NCBI GenBank assembly: GCA_001662425.1
Contig: BDDC01000946.1
Location: 1 to 37,866 of the forward strand
Direction of reading: 5' to 3'
Source of the DNA: Chlamydomonas sphaeroides
Taxonomy: Eukaryota > Chlorophyta > Chlorophyceae > Chlamydomonadales > Chlamydomonadaceae
Length of the DNA: 37,866 nt
In this document: positions 20,428 to 31,839 of the stretch, in pieces
Numbering within the stretch: the stretch's first letter is position 1
Layout: each line of letters opens with the position of its first letter
Notes under the pieces: generated by a model
The model's database searches: none
What the model saw: the letters and a program-made list of their open reading frames with translations, nothing else
Told to the model about the DNA's origin: nothing
Position numbers and translations under genes: made by a program

Positions 20428-21648
20428 GGTGTGGAACTGCGAGGTGCAGCGAGCGCGCAGGCAGCGGCAAGCGGGCGGAGGGCCTGCGGGGGTGCGGGCA
20501 GCAAGGGGCGAGAGAAGGGTGGGTCGGGGGTGGTGGTGCAAGAAGCGCCAGCGGCAGGATGGCTGGATAGTGGGCGAGGTGTCTAGCTGCGAGCAGCGTC
20601 CGGAGGGGCCAGCAGCTGTGCGCGATGGCTAAACGCGGCCATGGCCACAGGGCGGTGCGCCGGCTACGACTGATTCCACAGGTACCCTACTTGCTAGGTT
20701 GAGTATCAGAGCTAGCCGGATTGCGCCTCAGGCGGCCGTAAGCGACGCAAGCGAAGCCTTGAACGCGTGGCTGGTACGCAACGCAGGGCTGCCGGTAGCA
20801 GTTGTATACGGCTGGCGTACACGGCAGACTTATAAAGTAGCTCGCTGCAGCAGGCTGGCAAGCGATTTGGGTCGCACATTCCCGGCACGCCGGTGGAACG
20901 AAACCCGTCGGTTCCGCTCCCAAGCCCCCGCTCATCCCCCCCGTAGCCACTGCCAGTGACTCCGATTTCAAGCCACTAATCCGCTCCAGACGCCAACGCC
21001 ACCTCAGCATGTCGGCAAGACTGGGCAGAAGCATGTTCCTCAGGTGCGGGTGCGGCGTGTGGGAGCGGGCTGCGCAGTAGGCATGTACCAGCTCGGTTGC
21101 CGACGCGCCGCCGAAACACGGCCAAACCGTGCGACAAGTAATTACAGGGTCCATAGCGACAAGCGAGGCAAGTAATCTCGGCCAAGCCCGGCAAAGCCCC
21201 AGTCTGAGCTGACGCGGACAAGCCCCATTCCGGTTTTCGCGACATACAGGCGCCTCCGGCGGAGGAAAGCTGACAGAGTCTAAAGCAAACACGTTTACAA
21301 GCACACCGCTCACCCGCACGCCAACACTGCTCGCCCAGGTCCGTCGCGGTCGAGGGCGGTTGGGAATTGCCGACAGAGGCTCTCGCGCTACCGCACGGCG
21401 CGGTAACATTGTCAACGCCACATTGCCATCCTGGGCGTCCGTATGTGCCAGCCGGGCCGTCGCGGAGGCCGCGCCATGCCTGCTGGCGCCCTAACGAAAC
21501 GCATGCCGCCGCAACATTCCCCTGCCGAGCGCTGCGTGCGAACGGCCGCCATCGCTGCTGCCGCCCCCTTCTGGCTTGCAGCTTAATCTGAAAACAAACA
21601 TCATCCCCTGCCGCGTTGCTGCCGCAGTACCGAGCAACTTGCGCAAGC
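20428..21648. promoter_or_regulatory. divergent intergenic region between ABCF and the EF-hand gene
   Basis: The two genes are transcribed away from each other, so both promoters should lie in this 1.2 kb. It looks less GC-rich than the genes. TTATAAAG at 20830-20837 is a possible TATA element, about 400 bp from the ABCF start in the minus orientation. A minus-strand frame of 246 codons (21716-20976) shows no domain pattern and I do not call it a gene. Confidence 0.45.
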
Positions 21649-23426
21649 ATGGGCTTCACCGACGCACTATCCGCGGCCATCCGCAACCACGGGGGGCTGT
21701 GAGTGCTGCGCGACACGTCAAATGCCCCCAGCCAGGCATGCCTGACGCCAGAAGCATCGGCCTAAGCTACCGAGCAGCACAAGTACCGGCATGTCGCCGA
21801 CGAAGCGATCCCGGTCTACACGTCTACTCGCTGCACCCGCTGCTGCCTGCAGGCACTACGTGCCGTCCTTCAACGACTTTGAGTCGCACGCCAACGATGA
21901 TGTGGAGGAGATGGAGATGGAGCGCGACGCCGGCCGGCCCGACCAGGCCCCGCGCGGCGCCGGCTTCGCCGCGGGCGGCGCCGCCAAGCCCGCCCCTCGC
22001 CGCTCCAACAAGGCCGATGATGACATGCCGGCCATGACCTCGCTCATCGGCTACGACCTGCACAAGGTGCGCAGGGGAAGGGTGCCTCCCTGGAGCAGCG
22101 TAGCGACGGCGATGGGGGCTCAGGGCGGGGGCTGCAGAACAGCAGAAGCTGTTGCACACGACGCCCGGGGGTGAGCGCTTGAGGGCAGTGGCCCGTGTTG
22201 CGCGGCTGCTCGGGGGCGGGGGGGCGCGGGAGGCCCCCATCCTGCAAGGGGAGTATAAGGTTCCGCGAGGAGGCCTTGTTCAGCCGCCGTCCCGTCCACC
22301 TCCCTCACCCGCACTCGTGCGGCCACGCCATCAGGTGAACCGCTCCGACCCCGGCCCCGGCACGGGCCGCACCAGCTGGATCATCGACAACGCGCGGGGA
22401 GGCCCCAAGGCCCCCAGCGTGTGGCAGTTCATCCTGGCCAGCGAGGTGGGCGGGCAGGCGGGGCTGGAGGGGCGGGGAGACGGGGAGGAAGAGGCAGCCT
22501 TGCACAGAGGGGAGCTGACAGAGGTCGGCGGGGCGGGGCTGGGGCATGGACTTGGCGGCGTCAAGGAAGAGCCAGCCCAAGCTCGCTGCTTGATACCTCG
22601 CGCCCATGCTCCCGGATCCTGTCCCGTCCTGTTCTGCCCTGCCCCGCCTTCCCGCCAGGGCAAGGAGAAGATCTCCTTCGAGGAGCTGGCCCCGCCGCGC
22701 CGGAGCAGCTTCGGCGCCGAGGACCTGCAGAAGGTGGGGCGCACGGGCACCCTCAAACCCACCCACATGTCCGGGGAAGGCAGGGCCTCGCATGGGTGTA
22801 CGAGGGGCCGATGCCGGGGGAGCATTGCCGCGGCAGGAGGCGGGCAGTGCGTCTCGCCACCTGCGCCCCGCCTCGTCATGGATCCACGCCGGCTCCCTCG
22901 CACGGATACTAACGGATCCGCTCGCACCCGCCCCCACAACCTGCCGTTGCCTGCCCACCCTCACTTCCTCGCCCTTCTCCTCCCCAACGCGCAACTTATC
23001 CTCCTGCCAAGCCTTCCCCTCCGCGCCCCCCACGCCGCTTGCCGCCCCTCCCCGGCGCAGCACCTCAACGTGACCCCCGCCCAGGCCGCGGCCATGGTGG
23101 CGGAGGCCGACCGCGACGGCGACCAGCGGGTCGACCACAAGGCGGGTTGGGCGGGTGGGGTAGGGAGGGAGGGCAGGAGGCGGGCCGGCGGGGGCCGGGG
23201 ACCGGCGCCAGCTGCAACGCGTCGCCGCTTGATTGCCAACGGCTCTCCCGCCGTTGTGTGGGCGAGCTGCACCTGCTGGCCGCCCGCCCTCACAACCCCG
23301 CACGGCAAGCGCGCACCCATAAGTGTACACACGGACCGGCTCGAGCCCAGTGCGCTTCACGGCACTGCTGCGACCCCGCAGGAGTTCCTGGACCTCATTG
23401 AGACCATGAACGAGGTGTCGGCCTAA
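21649..23426 (+). CDS. small EF-hand protein of unknown function
   Basis: Exons: 21649-21698, 21853-22066, 22335-22445, 22659-22733, 23061-23141, 23382-23426. They join in phase to 191 residues ending NEVSA. The C-terminus carries a canonical EF-hand loop, DRDGDQRVDHKE, with acidic residues at positions 1, 3, 5 and 9 and Glu at 12, split by the last intron. About 32 residues earlier, GKEKISFEEL looks like the second half of a degenerate, non-binding EF-hand loop. The N-terminal half has an acidic stretch and an Ala/Gly/Pro-rich stretch, then a WIIDNARGG segment. I do not recognise the family; calcium sensing is inferred from the one good loop. Intron 5 begins GC instead of GT (donor AAG|GCGGGT), which is needed to restore the EF-hand. 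The start was chosen as the ATG preceding MGFTDALS with a clean GTGAGT donor; a longer 5' end is possible. Confidence 0.75.
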
Positions 23427-24134
23427 GGTGACGCCCTGGGATGAGGCACACGCGCGCGACGAGGAGGTCAAGGAGGCGGATGCAAGCTGCTGCGCCTGCA
23501 GCCGTGGGATCAGCCCGTGGCGAAATGGGCATGGCGGCGGCGCGTCCGGCGCGACTGAATACGGCAGGGCAGCTGCGTTGGAGCTGGCCCGCTTACGTCG
23601 CACCCGCGTGCCGGTGCGGTCAGGGCTAGTGAGGGCCCTTGGAGGATGCCAGACGGGTCTATGCCGAATAAGCTCATAGAGGCAGTCTTGCGTTGGATCA
23701 TAGGAGGATGCGAGTCGATCATACCGAGGAGGCAGAGCTGCATATTGTACAACAGCCGTGTTTTGGCAGGCACGCACCGGCAATTGCAACAGGATAGCCT
23801 TTGCCGCTTGTTTAGTTCAACAGTAGCGACTCGCATGTTGTACAGTGCTGTGTGGATTGTTTGCCCCCTCCATCGCGGGAGTCGCGCGAGGTTTGCGTGT
23901 GGTTCGTGCCAAGACGAGTTCCCCAAACCGGCTGTCTTGTACACAATGAAGTTGGCAGTTTTGCTGTACATAGAACTTACTGCAGAGCTGCTTGGGCCTT
24001 TTGTAGCTGTTGTTGCGCTTGGGTGTTGCGCCCCTACTGCCAATTTGGCAGGGCGGAAAATGCCTGGACGCCCAGAACACATCACCGAGTTGCTGTAATA
24101 CGAGAAGCATCAAAGGGAGCAGAACAACGGCCCG
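23427..24134. other. EF-hand 3' UTR and USO1 promoter region
   Basis: No exon is seen. Composition drops towards balanced AT/GC between about 23690 and 24060, unlike the rest of the window. A 10-bp perfect inverted repeat (ATGCGAGTCG at 23708-23717, CGACTCGCAT at 23827-23836) lies here. TTGTAC motifs recur. Confidence 0.5.
24094..24098 (+). terminator. candidate poly(A) signal TGTAA of the EF-hand gene
   Basis: The only plus-strand TGTAA I found between the EF-hand stop and the USO1 start. It is about 670 nt past the stop and only 36 nt before the USO1 ATG, so the two transcripts would overlap. Confidence 0.4.
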
Positions 24135-27100
24135 ATGTTGGGCCGCATCGCTAAGGGCGTGGGCGGGCTTGCCAAGGGAGTGGCTGGCGTGGCGCTAGGA
24201 GAGGCAAGAGCTGCTCTCACAGGTACGGCTGGTCCACGCGAGCTTTCTCGGTTGTAGCGACGCATTGCAAGTCGCTCTCAGAATGCACTCCGGTGAAGAA
24301 CACGTCGCACGCGGCCTTGATCAGCCCATGCCTCCATCGTGACACTCTGCAGCTGTATCAAATGATGAGTCCGAAGTGGAGGCGCTGCTGCAGCGCATAT
24401 CGGGCTCGCTGCTGCCCGAATACCGTCGCCAAGCGATGGCGCAGCTCAAGGACCTGCTCGTGGACAACCCTAAGGTACTTACGCGGCCCGTTCTGCAGCC
24501 CCGCAGCAGCGCAGGCGACGCTCTCCACCCCTCACCACACCCCTCGCCAACCCCAACCCCGCACTCTTCCCGCCCCGCGACATACTCCTGCAGGAAGCCC
24601 CGCCATGACGGCCCCGCGTCAAGCCATGCACACTTGCCACCTCAACCTCACGCCCTCCCTTCCCCACCGCCCCCACTCGTCTCTGCAGGCGCAGCTGGCG
24701 TTCGGCAGCATGGGCGTGCCCATCCTGGTGGCGGTGCTGCGGGACGACCGCGACGACATTGAGCTGCTGCGCTCCGCGCTTGAGGCCCTCGTGGCCGCCA
24801 CCACCGGCCCCAGCGGCCACCCGCACGACCACCGCGGCCACGAGGGCGGCGGCCACGGCTACGGCCACGGCCACGAGCACCCCGGGCTCACGCCCGCAGA
24901 GGTGGGGACCGAGTCGGGGCTGCGGTGCCTGGTCTCCTCGATGGAGGCTTGCTGCGGCAGCTGCGCACAACAGCCTCGCCTGCGCTCTCACCTGGCGGGG
25001 CCAAGCTGCGGCCGGGTCGCCCGCGGCGGCCGCACGCTGCTCCCATCCTCGCCCTCTCCTCCCGCGCCATCCCCCACCCACCCTCCGCTCCCACCTCTCT
25101 GCTATCCGCTCCCCCCGCCAGGCCCAGGCCGCCGCGATGAACGCCGACCTGCTGGCGCGGCAGCGCGAGCACGTGGGGCTGCTGCTGGGGCTGCTGGAGG
25201 ACGAGCCGGTGGGCGTGCCCGACTTCTACGCGCGCTACCACACCGTGCAGCTGCTCACTGCGCTGCTGGGGCACTGCGCGGCGCAGCTGCAGGTGGGGCT
25301 GCGGGGGCGAGGTGCCGGGGAGGGGGGGTGAGAGGGGGCAGCAAGGCGGGTGGTGGGCGGGTGGGTGCATGATAATGCGGCGTGGCAGGAAGCGGGTATG
25401 GGTGTGGGGGACATAGGCAAGACGGAGAACATGAGGGGCGACGGGAGGGTGGCTCCCGCGTGGCGGCAGCATGTGAAGACGGCTTGGGGTTTGGGGCGTG
25501 GCTAGGATTGGCGACGGCGCGCAGCAACGAGGTGCACCAGGCGGCCGACACCCTCGCACCCTCGCCCCCGCCCGCGCTCCTCCTCCCTGGTCCCCCTCCC
25601 TCCCTCCCCCCCGCAGGAAGCCATCCTGGCCACGCCCATGAGTGTGGTCCGCCTCACGGAGCTGCTGGGGGAGCGGTCCGAGGTAGGCGGCCGCGTGGCG
25701 CGGGGTGGGGTGGGGGGGGGGGGGGGAAAAGGAAAGGGAGNNNNNNNNNNNNNNNNNNNNNNNNNNNNNNNNNNNNNNNNNNNNNNNNNNNNNNNNNNNN
25801 NNNNNNNNNNNNNNNNNNNNNNNNNNNNNNNNNNNNNNNNNNNNNNNNNNNNNNNNNNNNNNNNNNNNNNNNNNNNNNNNNNNNNNNNNNNNNNNNNNNN
25901 NNNNNNNNNNNNNNNNNNNNNNNNNNNNNNNNNNNNNNNNNNNNNNNNNNNNNNNNNNNNNNNNNNNNNNNNNNNNNNNNNNNNNNNNNNNNNNNNNNNN
26001 NNNNNNNNNNNNNNNNNNNNNNNNNNNNNNNNNNNNNNNNNNNNNNNNNNNNNNNNNNNNNNNNNNNNNNNNNNNGCCCGGCAAGGGCAGTGCCCGGCTG
26101 TTCCCGGCGCGCACCCTAGCCCTCTCCCCCCCCCTGGCCCCTCCCCGCCTCGCCTCGCCTCGCCCGCAGATCATCCGCAACGAGGCGCTGCTGCTGCTGG
26201 CGGCGCTGACGCGCACCGGCGGCCCAGCGGGCGCCAGCGGCAGCGAGGTCCAGAAGATCGCGGCCTTCGAGGGCGCCTTTGACCGGGTGGCGGAGCTGCT
26301 GCGGGCCGAGGGAGGGCTGGACGGGGGCATGGTGGTGCAGGTGCGGGGTGGGGGGCAAGCGGGACGGGGCTTGGTTTCGTGGCGTTTGACCCGAGAGCAG
26401 GCGCAAGCGCAAGGGCCGGCAAACGGCCGGCGCGCCCCCTGCACTTGGCAACGGGGCGGGCGGGCGGGCCGCACACGACGTCCTCGGGGCGTGCCGCACC
26501 GGCCGCGGGCTCCCTGCTGCGCCGCCCATCCGCACAGGACGCGCTGGAGCTGATGACCAACCTGCTCCGCGGCAACCCAGCCAACCAGCGCCTGTTCCGG
26601 GAGATGGGCCACCTGCCGGTGCTGCCGCAGCTGCTCAGCGCCGCTGCGCCGGCAGCCGGCGGAGGCGGAGGCAAAGGCGCCGCCGCCGGGGGGGCCGCCG
26701 CCACGAACGGCGGCGGCGCCTACGCCGCCGCCGCCGGGCCCATCCCGTTCCTCAGCAACGGCGCAGGCGGCGGTGGCGGCGGCGGTCCGTTTGGCGACGG
26801 CACCGACGAGCCGTCGCTGGAATTTGGCCAGGCGCTGGCGGCGCTGGCGGCGGCGGGCAGTGAGCAGCTGATGGGGCCGGCGGCGCTGCCGGCGCAGAAG
26901 ACGGCCAACGTGCTGGGGCTGCTAGGGGCGTTGCGGCTGCTGGTGGGGAGGGCGCGGGGGCCTGGGCCTGGGGCAGGGGTAGGGGTAGGGGGGTGTGTGA
27001 TCGACCAGGGGCAGAGGCGTAGGGGCTATAAGCCATTAGGCGGGGACAGGGGGGTTGGGTGCACGCTAAGGCTGCTGGTGGAGACGGGATGCGTGGAGTA

Positions 27101-30100
27101 CTCGGCCCTGCCCATCGGGAGGAGGGAAGGGTGGGGAGGGAAGAATGGGTCGGTGGCGAGCAGCTGTGGGCATGGCGGGGCCGCGACGAGGGGCACCCTG
27201 GCGCCCCACCCACACGGTATGCCCCTTCCCACTCCCTTCCCTAACCCCTCGCCCCACCACTCGCCTCCCTCCCGCCCCGCAGTGCGCCCCGCCCAGCGCC
27301 TCCGCGCCCGAGTCCGACCGCGCAGCCGAGGCCTCCAACCGCTCCGCCAACCAGTCCAAGCTGCTGGCGGCGGGCGGCCTGGAGGCCCTGGCGGCGGTGG
27401 CCCTGGCGGGCGGCGGCCTGCCGTCGGCGCCCGTGCGCGCGGCGGCGCTGGGCGCGCTGGGCGACCTGGTGTCGGAGCTGCCGGCGGGGCAGGAGCGGCT
27501 GGCGGCGGCCAGCGTGCGGCCGGCGGCGGCGGCGGCGCAGGAGGGCGAGGCGGGCCCGCAAGCGGGGCCAGCGCCGGCCGAGGTGCCGGTGCTGCTGGTG
27601 CGTACCTGGGGCTGCTGGCTCGGGAGAAAGGGGGAAGATCGGGTGGTCGCTGGGCGCAGAGGAGGCATGGAAGGGCCGCTAGCCCGCGGAGCCGAGCTGT
27701 TGGTGGTGATGGGTTTGAGAAGGAAGGGCAACGGACGAAACTGGGCGCCGGCCGAGCCTGACAGACATTACCAGGGAAGGAGGCCAGGAGGCAGGCATGC
27801 GCCTCGAGCCGCCACCACCTGCGCCTCGAGCCGCCACCACCTGGCCCTGCCCCCCCCAGGGGGTCCTGCGAGTGGCACTGCACGGCCCCGACCCGGCCGA
27901 GCGCGCCGCCGCCGACCACCTGCTCGCCGCCTACTGCCGCGGCAACATGGAGGGACAGGCGGCGCTGGCGGCGGTGGTGGGGCCGCGCCCGCCAGGCGGC
28001 GCCGCCGCCGGGCCCGGCCCGGGCTCCGGCCTGGCGGCGTTCGGGCAGGAGCTGGCGGAGGCGCTGCGGGCTGGCGGCGGCGGCAGCAGCGGCGGCGCGT
28101 CTGTGGGGTCGTCGCTGCTGGCGCTCCGCGCCGTAGGGGTGCTGCAGCACCTGCTGCTGGGCAACGCGGCCTCCAAGCTGCGGCTGCTGGGCGCGGCGCT
28201 GGAGCTGCCGGCGGGGCCGGGCCTGCCGCCCGAGTTCGTCATGCCGCGGTGCGTTCCTGGGCGGACGAGGGCTGGGGCTGCGGCTGCTGGGTAGCGGGCG
28301 ACGGGCCCCCGCACCGCCCCGGCAGCGGCGGGGCGATGGCGCCTGTGGCTGTGGCCCCGCATGGCCAGCCGCTGGACCTCGTCACAGCTGTGCTTGCCTG
28401 CGGGCGTTCACCTCCTTGCTCCTCCCGCCCCTCTGCCCAACGCAGCATCGTGCGCCACCTGACGGCCGCGCTGCGGCCGCCCTGCGGCGAGGCCGCCCGG
28501 CTGCTGGCCGCCAGCCTGCTGCGCCTGCTGCTGGCCTGGCTGCAGGACTGCCCGCAGGCGGTGGCCGCGCTGCTGGACGGCGCCGCGCACGTGCCCCTGC
28601 TCGTCGACCTGGCCACGGGCCGCCAGGGCCCGGCCGCCGCCGCCGCGCCGCCGCCGCCGCCGCCGCCAGGCGCCGACAGCCGCCCCTACGGCATGTCGTC
28701 GTCGGGGCCGGCGTCCGGGCACCTGCCGCCGCTAGCGCCGTCTCCGACGCCGCCGACGGCGCAGCTGGCGTCGGGGTCTGGAGGCGGCGACCCGGTCATC
28801 TGCGGCTTGGCGGCTTGCGTGCTGGCGGCCTGCATCTTGTACGGCAGCCCGCCGCCGCAGCACAATGCGGCGGCGCCGCCGCCGGGAGCCGCGCCGCCGC
28901 AGTCGCCGTCGGAGCTCGTCCTTGACGTGGTCATGTCCCGGATCGGGCTAAGCCACTTCTTCTTCAGAATTGAGGATCTGAAGCGCAGCTCCGCCTTTGC
29001 GGCGCCGGCAGCGCGGGCGCCGGCGGCTCCACAGCCGCGTGGCGGTGCTGTGGAGCCGCCGCCGCAGGCGGCGGCGGCCGCCGGGGCGGATGCGGCGGCG
29101 GCGGCTGAGCCGCCCTTTGCGCTTGGGCCCGACGTGGCGGCGCTGGTGTCTCGGGTGGAGGAGGCGGTGCGGGCTCGGGTGATGGAGGTCTTCTCGCGGC
29201 CCGCGGGCCACAAGGGCGGCAGCGCGCAGGTGAGCGTGGACCGCGCGGCGAGCGGGCGGCTGCTGAGCCGGTGCGCCACATGGGGCGGCTCATGCGGGGA
29301 CGTCCACCTGGCGAGGCGCTCAGAGGTCGCTGGGGGCCGCGCCAATGCGGGGACTGGGCTGCATGGAGGCCCATGGCAGCGGCTGTCGGAACAGCACCGG
29401 AGCGCCGGAGGCATCCGCCTTGGCCCGGGCCGCACCGCTGATCCCGCCGCTGCTGCCCCGCCTGCGTGCGGCCCGTACCCCCTGGCTGGCTGCCCCTGCC
29501 GCAGGACGGGCTGCCGACCCACCCCAGCCAGGTGCCGGGGCACGACGACGCGTCGCGGCTGGCGTGGGCGGTGGCTGCGCTGGGGCGGCTGGGGCGGGAG
29601 GTGGAGGAGCTACGGGGGCGCAACCGGGCGTTGGCGGAGGACCTGTTCAGGTGCGACCGGCGGGAGCCCGGGGGGCGCGACGGCCCGGCGGGTGCCGGCA
29701 TGGTGACTGGGCCGTTGCACCCCGCCCTGCCCCGGCCCTGCGCCTGTGCACTGCTGGGTTGGCCCCCGCGAGGGGTGTGCCCGGACACAAGGGCGCCCTC
29801 CGTAGCGGCCTCATCGCGGCAGCCTGTCCTAGCGCCCGGCTGCCGCTGCCCCCGGTCCGCAGGCTCTCGCAGGCTGGCGGCATCGCGCCGCCGGCAGCCT
29901 CTGGCGCGTTGGCGTCGGCTGCCGCGGTTGCGCCTGGCCCCGGCCCCGCTGCGGGCGCTGGGCCCGGCCCCGGCATGGGGTTGGGCATGTCCGGGTCCGC
30001 GGCTGACGTGGAGGCGCGCGTGGCGCTGGAGCTGCGGGCCAGCCGGGCGGAGCAGGAGGTAGCGGCGCTGCGGCAGCAGGTGGGCGCTGCCGGGCGATGT

Positions 30101-30946
30101 GTGGTGCGGTCCAGTGTCTGGCGGGGGGTGCAGGGGCGGGAGGACTGCTGGGGTGCTGCACGCGCACACCGCCTGTTTGCCGACACCCACCGCCTGTTTG
30201 CTTCATCAACCGACTCCAACCTCCCTGCCCTCGCCGGTCAACCACAACCCCACCTGGGCCTCTCTCCCCTCCCCTCCCCTCCACCGCGACCCCAGGCCGA
30301 CCGCATGGCGGCGCGGCTGGGCCAGGCAGAGGCCGACGCCGCCGCCGCGCGCGAGGCCGCCGCGGGCGCGTCCATGGCCGCGGGCAAGGCTGAGGCCGAC
30401 CTGCGCGACCTCAGCGCCGCCTACAACAACCTGGAGGCGCACGCCTTTGCCACCGAGGCGCAGCTGCGGTCCGCGCAGGGCGCGCTGGCGGAGGCGCGCA
30501 CGGCGGCCGCCGCGGCCGAGGCGCGCGCTGCAGCGGCGGCGGCAAACGGTGAGCGCCCCTCGCTGCGGCCCTCTCCAGCGCACAGTCTGAGTGCACGCCG
30601 CCCGCGCCTTACTGCCCACTGCCCCGCTACATCACGCGTCCCGTGCTGGCCCTCCAATCCCCGTCCCGCCCGCCTGTCAGGCCCGCCGGCGGCTGCCGCC
30701 GGGCCGTCCGAGGCGGAGGTGCAGGCGCGCATCGAGGCGGCGGCGGCGGCGGCGCGCGAGGCGGCGGAGGCGGAGGCGGACGAGGGCATGACTGACCTTC
30801 TGGTGTGCCTGGGCCAGGAGGAGCGCAAGGTTGCGCTGCTGAGCGAGCAGCTGGCGGCGCGGGGCGTGGACGTGGAGGGGCTGCTGGCGGCGCTGGCGGA
30901 GGAGGACGAGGCGGCGGAGGGCGGGGAGGACGAGGGGTTGCGGTGA
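24135..30946 (+). CDS. USO1: general vesicular transport factor p115 / Uso1 (plant GC6/MAG4-like)
   Basis: Exons: 24135-24222, 24353-24474, 24689-24901, 25122-25292, 25617-25682, 26170-26340, 26538-26942, 27283-27597, 27860-28248, 28446-29229, 29505-29650, 29863-30079, 30296-30548, 30681-30946. They join in phase to 1201 residues. p115/Uso1 is a homodimeric tether on ER-derived vesicles and the cis-Golgi. An armadillo-type head (about 30-850) shows family segments: EVEALLQRISGS, LLLGLLEDEPVG, VVRLTELLGERSE|IIRNEALLLLAAL, VQKIAAFEGAFDRVAELL and LELMTNLLRGN. A coiled coil follows (about 925-1150). The tail has TDLLVCLGQEERKV and the usual acidic end (EEDEAAEGGEDEGLR). It is longer than animal and plant homologues (about 900-960) because of Gly/Ala/Pro-rich inserts in exons 7, 9 and 10. 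A His/Gly-rich loop lies at residues 114-134. Intron 5 contains an assembly gap. Confidence 0.95.
25741..26075. other. assembly gap (335 N) in USO1 intron 5
   Basis: A run of N preceded by a poly-G tract. Exon 5 (ending RSE) joins exon 6 (starting IIRNEA) exactly as in p115 homologues, so no coding sequence appears to be missing. Confidence 0.9.
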
Positions 30947-31839
30947 CGACAGGACAGGGCGGGGCGGACGAGCGGAATGAGGAGGAGCGCGGGTGCGGGC
31001 GTGCGGGTGGGGGCGTGGCTGTAATGTGCTGCTGGCTGAAGGGCTCGGTGCGCTCCCGGCTGCTGTGCTCAGCTCAGATGTATGTCGCTTGCGTCATCGC
31101 GCCGCACGGTTGTGCAAGGAAGGAGCGGGCCCCGGTGCTAGCAAGCCGGAAGAACCAGCACACAGCGTCGCAGCTGCCTTGCGTTGGCGTTGCCAGCTGC
31201 CGCCGCTGTTTGCTTTGCTTGCAGCTGCTGTCCACCGTTCCTCTGGCTGAAGCTGTCACCTGTCAGTGGCGCTAGCTGCTCGTGAAGTGGTCACATGTGG
31301 GGACGACGGTGTTTCCTCGCGTGTGTTGCAGGCGTTACGGCCCCTCGAATCGCGTCGGCGTGCGTAGCGTGTTGGAGGAAAAGGACAGCGACCGCCTTGA
31401 CAGTGCTGGTGATTACTTGAAACCGTTGCGTGCTCAGCAGCGGGGTTGGCCGGGGTTGTGCACGGGCAGGGAGGCAGGGAGGACGTGGCATGCAGCACGC
31501 ATGCAGGCCGGGGTTGTGCAGGAGACAAGCGACCCTTCCTCTAGAGAGGGCATCACGATACACCATTGTTTTCCAATACGTTATCCCCGCTCAGTGCTGG
31601 AACAGCAGCCTGCTAGCGCGCGTTTGGCCAGAAGCGCACAACTGCATAATATACGCGACACACGCAAGGCACCAACGCCAAGCTTGATCACAGGGGCTCG
31701 CTTAATTGAAGACAATTTACAACCCGCCTTGTAAAAAGACTTTGCACAAACAATCTGCCTGGGGCAAGAAGTCGTTGAGCCACTGTAGAGTCGCCTGCAT
31801 GGCCTTGGCCGGAGCTGGGAGAGGGTGATCAGCGCAAGG
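30947..31839. other. intergenic between USO1 and VMP1
   Basis: Contains the USO1 3' UTR up to the TGTAA at 31020 and then upstream sequence of VMP1. Composition is less GC-rich from about 31550 to 31760. A second TGTAA lies at 31730-31734. No exon, tRNA or clear TATA box was recognised. Confidence 0.5.
31020..31024 (+). terminator. poly(A) signal TGTAA of USO1
   Basis: First TGTAA after the USO1 stop, 74 nt downstream. Confidence 0.6.

Noticed and set aside
20976..21716. 246-codon minus-strand frame upstream of the ABCF gene
   Set aside because: It has no domain pattern, signal or splice support, and it lies in the promoter region between divergent genes.
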